From NCBI GenBank assembly GCA_024280015.1, contig JAJRQY010000119.1, positions 1-47,619 of the forward strand: DNA of 47,619 bases, in the 5' to 3' direction. Position 1 is the stretch's first letter. Each line of letters opens with the position of its first letter. The notes beneath the pieces were generated by a model. It did no database searches. It had not been told where the DNA came from and saw nothing but the letters and a program-made list of their open reading frames with translations. Positions 41,723-47,619 of the stretch are shown here, piece after piece. Source of the stretch: Actinomycetes bacterium. GTDB lineage: Bacteria > Actinomycetota > Acidimicrobiia > Acidimicrobiales > SZUA-35. Both the position numbers and the translations under genes were made by a program.

Positions 41723-43729
41723 ATGCCCGGACACCGCCTGCCTAGAAAGCCCGCCGCAGCGCGCCCACGCACCCTGATTGTCGCCCTCTCCTTGATGGCG
41801 AGCATCCTCACTGGCTTGGCTACGCCGGCCAGTGCCGCTCCCAGTGGCGTTATTGTCGATGCGGGCGGGCTAGCAGACCTGGCTCTGATCCCGAGGTCTC
41901 CGGGGGCCTCGGCTGCCCCATTTACGGTGACGGGAACAGCCAGCAACGCGGTGTCGGTGGTGGCCACCGTCTCCGCTGACAACCAGGCCAACCGGATTTT
42001 CCGTACCACCGTTGGCGCTGACGGTCGGTTCTCCCTGGTCGGTTGGATCCGGGTTGAGTTGGTGGATCATGACGTGGTGATCGAGGCGGTCGATGCCCAA
42101 TGGGCACGCACGCCCCTGGCCAATTACACCCGAGTGGTCGCGGGGGACGTCTTCGTTGTCCAAGGACAATCCAATGCCGTCCAAGCGGGAGGTACCGCCC
42201 ATTCGGAGTTTGCTCGAACCTATGGCGGCCTCGGCCAATCCGTGACCTTGGAAACCAATCGACGCTGGTTCGTTGCTGCTTCGAGTGGAGAGGGAGGAGC
42301 CGGAGGGTTTGGCAGCCATATGGCCGCGGTCACGGTGCAAGAGACCAGTGTGCCCATGGCGATCTTCAACCATGCCAACGGCGGAAAACCCGCGAGCTTT
42401 TTCCAACGAGACGATGCCAACCCTTTCAACCTTGACACCAACTATGGCCGAATGCTCACCCGACTGAACGAGGCAAGAGTGACTGCCAGCGTGCGGGCAA
42501 CCATCTACTACCAGGGCGAGAACGATCAGCACCAGCCTGAGCAACACGCGGCCCTGGTCCCCGAACTCATTGCGGACTGGAACGACGACTTCACCATGAT
42601 GGATCACACCTACGTGATCCAGATTCGAGAGGGTTGCGGAGTTCCGCCTGATTTCGCCGTTCGAGAGATCCAGCGGAGCTTTGGAGAACGGTTCGAGGAT
42701 GTAACCACGGTCTCTGTCAATCATGTTGCTGGCTTTGATGGCTGCCACTACAACCCTGCTGGGTACGCCCAGATCGGTGATGAGCTTTCCGATCTGCTCT
42801 TGCGGGACTACTACCACCGGGGCGGGCTGGTGGGAATCGATTCTCCACTCCCCTATTTCGCCCGAGTCGGTGCCAACGACAACACCCTTGAGCTGTACTT
42901 CGCCAACCAGACTGACCAGGTTTCTGGCGGCGCCGCTTCCCAGTTTGTGCTCTCTCCCGGAGGGTCACCGGCTACCGCTACCGCCTCACCGGGCAAGCTC
43001 ACACTCAGCTTCGCCAACACCATCACCGTCGGATCGACTCTCAGCAATATCTCTGACCAAGTCGGTCTGTGGTTCTCGCCGGCTGGGCGTTCGATGTTGG
43101 CAGTTGACGGACTAACGGTGGCTGCCCCCGGCACGACCGTGCCAGGGCTTGGCCCCGATGTGACCCGACCATCTCGAGCAAGCCAGATGCGGTTAACCGA
43201 GACCGGACCTGGTCAGGTCTCCATTGATTGGATGGCGGCCACCGATGACGTCGCTGTTGATCACTATGACCTCTACCGATCCGAGAATGGTGGCGGATTC
43301 TCTCTCCTGGATTCCACGCAAGGGCTTAGCCTGGTCGACAATGGGGCGGTCGCCGGTGGAAGCTACTCCTACTACTTGCGGGCAGTCGATGCTGCAGGAA
43401 ATGCCGGCTGGCGTAACGGAATCCAGACGATCACTCTTGCCGGTCTCAATGTCGACACCGAGCGACCGTCGACGCCGACCGGGCTGCGAGTGGTGGTGAA
43501 CGGTGACCAGGCGACCCTTGTTTGGGGCGCTTCGACTGACAATGTTGGGGTCACGGGTTACGTGATCTACAACGCTACTGACAATGCCGAGATCCAAACA
43601 ACGGGTGATGCCACGACGACCACCATCAACGGACTTCCCCCTGGCCAACACCAATTCTTCGTCAAGGCATTCGACGCCGCAGGCAACACCAGTTGGCGAA
43701 CCAATACGGTGTTGGCGGCGATTCTCTAG
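41723..43729 (+). CDS. Exported SGNH esterase (sialate O-acetylesterase-like) with two FN3 domains
   Basis: The 668-residue product has a signal peptide ending near TPASAAPSG (about 35-40). A beta-rich N-terminal part and an SGNH/SASA esterase domain follow: FVVQGQSNAVQAGG with the nucleophilic Ser, GENDQHQPEQ, and DGCHYNPAGYAQIGD with the catalytic Asp-His. Then come a linker region and two fibronectin type III domains (about 490-580 and 590-668), each ending with AAGNxxWR. The enzyme probably removes acyl groups from cell-surface or environmental glycans. The ATG at 41723 starts the signal; the frame opens earlier. It converges with the ProA-like gene, overlapping by 4 bases at the stop (CTAG). 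Confidence 0.85.
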   Translation: MPGHRLPRKPAAARPRTLIVALSLMASILTGLATPASAAPSGVIVDAGGLADLALIPRSPGASAAPFTVTGTASNAVSVVATVSADNQANRIFRTTVGADGRFSLVGWIRVELVDHDVVIEAVDAQWARTPLANYTRVVAGDVFVVQGQSNAVQAGGTAHSEFARTYGGLGQSVTLETNRRWFVAASSGEGGAGGFGSHMAAVTVQETSVPMAIFNHANGGKPASFFQRDDANPFNLDTNYGRMLTRLNEARVTASVRATIYYQGENDQHQPEQHAALVPELIADWNDDFTMMDHTYVIQIREGCGVPPDFAVREIQRSFGERFEDVTTVSVNHVAGFDGCHYNPAGYAQIGDELSDLLLRDYYHRGGLVGIDSPLPYFARVGANDNTLELYFANQTDQVSGGAASQFVLSPGGSPATATASPGKLTLSFANTITVGSTLSNISDQVGLWFSPAGRSMLAVDGLTVAAPGTTVPGLGPDVTRPSRASQMRLTETGPGQVSIDWMAATDDVAVDHYDLYRSENGGGFSLLDSTQGLSLVDNGAVAGGSYSYYLRAVDAAGNAGWRNGIQTITLAGLNVDTERPSTPTGLRVVVNGDQATLVWGASTDNVGVTGYVIYNATDNAEIQTTGDATTTTINGLPPGQHQFFVKAFDAAGNTSWRTNTVLAAIL

Positions 43730-45228
43730 CGACGAAGATCAGGGTTGGTTTGCGCGACACGGCTGCGGACCGTGAAGACGCTGTCTCCGGCCAGAACACC
43801 GCCTCGGGAGAAGAGTCGGCCAAAGTCCCAGTTGGACAAGCCGAGTTCGGGCTTGTTGAGCGCGTACTGCCCGTCGACCCAGCGGGTGAATCCATCGCCG
43901 ACAAAGGGGGCGTCGATTGCTCCCCAGAACCAGTCTTGCTCAGCCTGGTCTTCAGAGATCATGGAGGCGACGAAACGGGGTGACTGTCCATTGAAGAGTG
44001 CGACTGCCTCGGTCACGTCATCGACGACGACGAGGGTCATTTCCGGAGATGTCTCCCACTCCCATTCGTGACCAAGTTGGTCGCGACCAATACTCTCTGC
44101 TCGGGCTTCTTGCACATCACCTTGGGCTCGGCCGATGGCTACCTGGTCAGTGAACATCTCCGCCGGTACGAATGACTCACTGCCCTTGGCCACATGAAGT
44201 TTGGCGTTCACCCCAAGCCGCTTGGCTGCATCCGCTAGTCCGGCAAGAATCGCTGGTAGCAGATGCTCCGCCCGGCTTCGGGGGATCGCACAAGTGTTGA
44301 GGGTGTTGCAGACCTTGCGGTCCAGTGAGGCCGACACGACCGCCTGAAGCCGCATCGGATCCGCTTGCTCGCCGACGATGATCCAGGCCCCACCTGTGCC
44401 GTGCAAGCTGACCGAGGTCCCGGCCTGGCGGGCAACCGAACCAAGCTGATTGACTGCTTGCCCGCTGCCTCGGGCGACGGCCAAGGCCAGGCGAGAGTCG
44501 GAGAACAGGGCCCAACCCGCGGCATGGGCCGCGCTAGGAACCAGGGAGGCAAGCCCTGGAGGTAAACCTGCTTCTTCCAGGGCCGGATCCAGGGCGTGTT
44601 GGACTATGGCTTTGGCCGTGCCCAGGGCGTCGGAGCCAATGCGAAAGACCACGGCGTTACCGCTTCGGATCACTCCGCACGCATCGGCAAAGACGTTCGG
44701 TCGGCCCTCGAAAACGAACCCGACCACGCCAAGTCCAGCGATTCGCTGCTGGACACGCCAACCGTCATGTTCGATGGTTTCCAGAACAGAGTCTCGGGTT
44801 GTTTTGGTATCGCGCCACATCTGCAAGCCCGAGATCATGTCGGCTCGCATCACATCGCTCAATACGAGTCGCGTGGTTGAGCGGCCCCTTGCTTGGGCAC
44901 GCTCGACGTCTTGCGCGTTGGCCTCGGCAATCAGGGCAAAGACCTCGTCATCGGCTAAGCGACGAGCGAAGACATCAAAGAACTGAGAGATGGACTGGTC
45001 GCTAACTGAACCGATAGCGAGAAAGGCCTTGCTGGCCCGAGTGACCGCGGTTGCGGCGATGTCCCATTCATTGGCTGGGATATGCAGCAGTGCTCCAGTG
45101 TCATTGACAACGACCAGGCGGTCGCCCGACTCAAAGGCGGCTGCGAGTTCGGCTGAGACGGTACTGAGCTGGTTGCCACCAAAGATGATGGCTTGCCCCT
45201 CTTGCAGGGACGTCAACGATTGGATCAC
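43726..45228 (-). CDS. ProA-like aldehyde dehydrogenase (glutamate-5-semialdehyde dehydrogenase-like)
   Basis: The 500-residue protein resembles ProA: LGVVGFVFEGRPNVFADACGVIRSGNAVVF matches the ProA NAD(P)-binding region, SLHGTGGAWIIVGE follows, and the catalytic Cys is in DRKVCNTLNTC. ProA proteins are near 415-430 residues; here the N-terminus has an extra 50-60 residues (about 1-56) of unknown role, with no internal Met to shorten it, and the C-terminus ends with GRLFSRGGVLAGD. ProB is not next to it. So it may reduce gamma-glutamyl phosphate to make proline, or a related acyl phosphate. The start is GTG at 45228. It converges with the SGNH esterase gene. Confidence 0.8.
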   Translation of the reverse strand: MIQSLTSLQEGQAIIFGGNQLSTVSAELAAAFESGDRLVVVNDTGALLHIPANEWDIAATAVTRASKAFLAIGSVSDQSISQFFDVFARRLADDEVFALIAEANAQDVERAQARGRSTTRLVLSDVMRADMISGLQMWRDTKTTRDSVLETIEHDGWRVQQRIAGLGVVGFVFEGRPNVFADACGVIRSGNAVVFRIGSDALGTAKAIVQHALDPALEEAGLPPGLASLVPSAAHAAGWALFSDSRLALAVARGSGQAVNQLGSVARQAGTSVSLHGTGGAWIIVGEQADPMRLQAVVSASLDRKVCNTLNTCAIPRSRAEHLLPAILAGLADAAKRLGVNAKLHVAKGSESFVPAEMFTDQVAIGRAQGDVQEARAESIGRDQLGHEWEWETSPEMTLVVVDDVTEAVALFNGQSPRFVASMISEDQAEQDWFWGAIDAPFVGDGFTRWVDGQYALNKPELGLSNWDFGRLFSRGGVLAGDSVFTVRSRVAQTNPDLRR

Positions 45229-45299
45229 TCAGCCACTCTATTGAATCGAGGGCGAGGCGCTTGAATACCGTTGAGACTTCGTGTTCTGTACGCGCTCGG

Positions 45300-45317
45300 C
45301 GACCCACTAGCGGGTCG
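45300..45317 (-). terminator. Hairpin downstream of the GNAT gene
   Basis: CGACCC at 45300-45305 pairs perfectly with GGGTCG at 45312-45317 over a six-base loop. It lies after the restored stop of the GNAT gene (45351) and upstream of the ProA-like gene, both on the minus strand, so it probably ends the GNAT transcript. Confidence 0.5.
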
Positions 45318-45350
45318 GTGAGGCCGCACGGAACTAGCCATCAAGAGGAT

Positions 45351-46168
45351 CTAGGCCGTCGTCCTGAGCGCAACAACCAGAAGTTCGGCCACTGATTCGA
45401 ATCCCAGTCGTCGGTACAGGCGATTCGTGCTCGGGTTTGATGCCTGAGATTCAGCGTGACCTCATCAACTTCGGGGCGGGCCCGCTGCGCTCGAGACACC
45501 GCAGAGGTCAGAGCACTGGCATAGCCGTGGCCTCTCTGTTGGGCAGGGGTGAACACGCCACCGATGCGCACCACGCCATAGCGCTCAGCCGAGCAGCCAA
45601 GCTGGGCCACCAGCCCATCTGCATCCATCCAGCCATACAGGCGTCCTTCGGACACAGCCCCCTCCACCTGTGCTCTGGCTGTCTCTTGGTTGACAACAAG
45701 GCCCGTCTCATGACCAAAGTCCATCATCCACTCAACCGCCAGATCGACGTTCTCTCCTCCAAGCACAACTATGCGACCAGCTACGTCTGGAGGTCGGAGT
45801 GCCTTGAGCCGGTAGACCCGAAAGAGCTCGACTGTCTCGACTGCACCGCCGACGCGCTCAGACCAATACCCGGCAACGTTCGCTGTGTCGCTCGGAGAAC
45901 CCATCAGCCGAAGGTCATCAGAGACCGGAAGCTTGTCGGCAAGCAGGCCAGCTGCTGCTCCCGACAGAGGCGTCAAGGTGTAACTGTCCCTCCACCTCAC
46001 CGCGGCGCCGAGCACCTTGTTCACATCCGTGGCGAGAAGTAGTTGGACGTCCCGCCCAGAGCTGAGCGATGTCGCCACCAGGTTGCAGCCGATTGGATCA
46101 CTCACAAATAAGTCGCGGCACCGTTCCAGGCCAACCGGTCCCTCGGTGATCGTCTCGACAATTCCCAT
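45351..46168 (-). pseudogene. GNAT acetyltransferase broken by an apparent one-base loss
   Basis: The uncorrected frame runs from the ATG at 46168 to 45341 (about 275 residues). It contains the GNAT acetyl-CoA-binding motif GGVFTPAQQRGHGYASALTS. After VTLNL the encoded tail loses family character. One extra base near 45446-45451 switches to a frame that reads QASNPSTNRLYRRLGFES followed by VAELLVV, the standard GNAT end, and stops with TAG at 45353-45351. The gene thus looks like a normal GNAT protein of about 273 residues disrupted near its end. Either it is a true decayed gene or the base is a sequencing error. The substrate is unknown. A GTG at 46183 is an alternative start. Confidence 0.8.
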
Positions 46169-46258
46169 GAGCCATCTTCTCACAACACCAGCCGACCGAG
46201 TCAGAATTACTACTGATGCGAACCTTGAGCAGTGCCGTCGTTCAAAAGCGGTGAGTGG

Positions 46259-46815
46259 CTAATTCTCAGAGCCGGCAAGGGCAAGCCACATCGCCACTTC
46301 CTCCTGGTCGCGAAGTCGGTGGACAGACAGGTGAGACCAGTCACCGGCCAACTTGGCTGAGTACTGCCTCCGGTACTTGTCGAAATGCACCCAGGCCCAG
46401 CGGATGATGTTCTTCTCTGGATCCCAACGGTAGAAATTGCTGAGAGGCTCTCGGTTCCCGTTCCAGAGCTCCTCCCTCATCACCGCTCGACGCAATGTCC
46501 GCCACTCACTCGGCGCACGATGATTGATTTGGATAGGTCGAGCCAGACAACGGTGTCTGCCCGCTCATGATGAATCTCACCGGACTGACTGTTGTAGTTG
46601 CCGCAGGTGACCCAGCCATCGGTGATTTCGTCAGCCTCATCCAAAGCGAGGCGAAGGCTTGCTTGGAACTGATCGTTGCTGGCGGCCGTCCAACCTGGCT
46701 GATGGAAGAGGGCATCAAGTTCGATGTGGGACAGCTCTAGTTTCTTCGCGAGTTGGCGGGCAATCGTCGACTTTCCAGACCCAGGGCAACCAACAACCGC
46801 AATTCGTCTCACCAT
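46259..46815 (-). pseudogene. P-loop kinase-like protein (adenylate-kinase/topology-modulation-like) broken by an apparent one-base loss
   Basis: From the ATG at 46815 the frame encodes a P-loop (VVGCPGSGKSTIARQLAKKL), a conserved HIELDALFHQPGW block, and ADTVVWLDL, then stops at 46480. In the other frame the family continues with WRTLRRAVMREELWNGN (from 46504), and then DPEKNIIRWAWVHFDKYRRQY to the stop at 46259. These blocks together are the usual end of this family. One added base near 46504-46508 joins them into a protein of about 185 residues, the family's typical length. So the gene is either decayed or carries a sequencing error. The family is a small nucleoside-phosphate kinase-like group with no firm substrate. 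Confidence 0.82.
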
Positions 46816-46938
46816 GCCCCAACTATCCCTCATTGGGGTAGACGATACGTCCCAACGGCGACCCAACCACCCGACAGTAAAGCTCCACAAGACTGCAACC
46901 GATATACAACACGTGACCAAGAGTGGGACGGCAACGCC

Positions 46939-47451
46939 ATGAGCGACATTGTTCCCGGCTGGTATGAGAATCCCCTGCGCCCTGGCACCCAGGCCCATTG
47001 GGACGGCCAAGTCTGGTCTGAACCAACGCCTGAAACAGCGATTCCCCGGCCAGACTTTCTACCCCGTTCTCGTCGGGTCTGCGGAATCTTGAACGCCCTT
47101 CACCTGCTGGCCGCTGTACCCCTCGTGGCTTTCATTTCTCTATATGCTCTCGTTGTTGTTGGCTTGACGACAACAGACGGGTCAGTGCTTCCATCAGTTG
47201 CCTTGATCACTGTTGTCGTCGCCGTTGTCGCCGTCATTCCACCGATGCTGATTCACTGGGGTTTGGTAGGTGAGTCTGAAGCAAAGGTCAGCTTTGGCAT
47301 CGCCATTACCCTGATGCAACTCATCCCAATCGCCCGCGAGTTCTCAAGCAGTCCCATCCTGATCCCTGTTGCGGCCTTGGCTTCTGCCTATCTCTTCACC
47401 CTTCTTGATGCCGCATCATCACGACTGCGCGCTAGTGGATGTTCGCGTTAA
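46939..47451 (+). CDS. DUF2510-type membrane protein
   Basis: The 170-residue product starts with a DUF2510-like motif VPGWYENPLRPGTQAHWDGQVW, in which Gly-Trp-Tyr and a Trp-Asp-Gly-x-x-Trp repeat are characteristic of actinobacteria. Hydrophobic segments follow at about 50-75, 80-105, 115-130 and 135-155. The role is unknown; such modules often sit on small membrane proteins. The ATG at 46939 begins at this motif, though the frame opens earlier. It is divergent from the kinase-like gene. It ends with TAA at 47449-47451, only 26 bases before the IS630 transposase ATG, so the insertion may lie at or inside its natural end. Confidence 0.68.
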   Translation: MSDIVPGWYENPLRPGTQAHWDGQVWSEPTPETAIPRPDFLPRSRRVCGILNALHLLAAVPLVAFISLYALVVVGLTTTDGSVLPSVALITVVVAVVAVIPPMLIHWGLVGESEAKVSFGIAITLMQLIPIAREFSSSPILIPVAALASAYLFTLLDAASSRLRASGCSR

Positions 47452-47477
47452 ACATGGTGATGTGACAGAATGTGGCT

Positions 47478-47619
47478 ATGCGACTAAACCCACTGGACCT
47501 TAATCCTGGCGACCGCGAAGTCCTAGAGACTCGTGTTCGTTCAGGAACCGGTGAAGCCCGCTCCGGAAAACGGGCCCGATTGATACTCCTGGCCGCTGAT
47601 GGCCAATCGAACCGGGCGA
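47478..47619 (+). CDS. IS630-family transposase, N-terminal part (cut by window end)
   Basis: The ATG at 47478 opens a frame that runs to the window end (47 codons). The protein begins MRLNPLDLNPGDREVLETRV and continues through SGKRARLILLAADGQSNRA, the helix-turn-helix start of IS630/Tc1-like transposases, where R-A-R-x-x-L-L-A-A-x-G-x-S-x-x is conserved. The catalytic DDE part lies outside. IS630 elements insert at TA and duplicate it; two TA sites (in TTAAAC at about 47449-47453) lie upstream. Terminal inverted repeats could not be confirmed from one end. Confidence 0.78.
   Translation, partial: MRLNPLDLNPGDREVLETRVRSGTGEARSGKRARLILLAADGQSNRA

Noticed and set aside
1-47619. CRISPR arrays, rRNA, prophage or classical defence operon
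   Set aside because: No regularly spaced repeats, structural phage genes, or known defence nuclease/toxin modules were seen in this window.

Overview
The window looks like the chromosome of a free-living actinobacterium, most plausibly a member of the Acidimicrobiia or a relative. The reasons are moderately high GC, frequent GTG and TTG starts, a DUF2510-type WYxxP protein, a short MenE of the actinobacterial kind, menaquinone rather than ubiquinone genes, and lipoprotein/Tat export signals with no outer-membrane genes. This placement is inference from protein style, not from a marker gene. Almost every stretch is coding, genes sit on both strands, and gaps are short.

Layout. 1-123 is the tail of an IS110-family transposase. 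183-5835 holds a small unknown gene, an exported L,D-transpeptidase with two DUF4214 repeats, a two-gene K+ uptake system (TrkH/TrkA type), an SDR of the NAGGPPPG subfamily without the usual Tyr/Lys pair, a small lipoprotein and a CHAD protein. 5893-7101 is a thiolase and 7370-7987 a DUF2085-like membrane protein. 8018-11358 is a tightly overlapping minus-strand operon: an MBL-fold hydrolase, then cobO, cobU and cobS (late cobalamin assembly). 11403-22236 is a menaquinone locus with menC, menH, menD, menB, menF and menE. These are not one operon; the strand changes repeatedly and other genes are interleaved (methyltransferase, EEP phosphatase, SRPBCC protein, class IV aminotransferase).

22289-33316 holds a lipoprotein/nucleotidyltransferase pair, an exported PKD-like protein, two large membrane GGDEF-EAL proteins (the first with an unusual C-terminal BioF2/FemAB-like acetyltransferase domain), an EamA transporter, an unknown membrane protein, and tRNA-Arg(TCG) followed by hairpins and a repeat. 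33364-43729 holds envelope and scavenging genes: GH25 muramidase, a sphingosine-phosphate-lyase-like PLP enzyme, a NamZ-type exo-muramidase, a sulfotransferase-like/aminotransferase pair, a SulP transporter with STAS domain, a PhoD phosphatase, and an exported SGNH esterase with two FN3 domains. 43726-45228 is a diverged ProA-like dehydrogenase.

The right end shows decay or sequence error. The GNAT gene (45351-46168) and the P-loop kinase-like gene (46259-46815) each carry one apparent single-base loss whose repair restores textbook C-terminal motifs. A DUF2510 protein follows, and the window ends inside the 5' part of an IS630-family transposase. No CRISPR array, rRNA, prophage or classical defence system was seen. 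The most unusual items are the GGDEF-EAL-acetyltransferase fusion, the sulfotransferase-like/aminotransferase pair, and the MBL protein coupled to the cobalamin genes.
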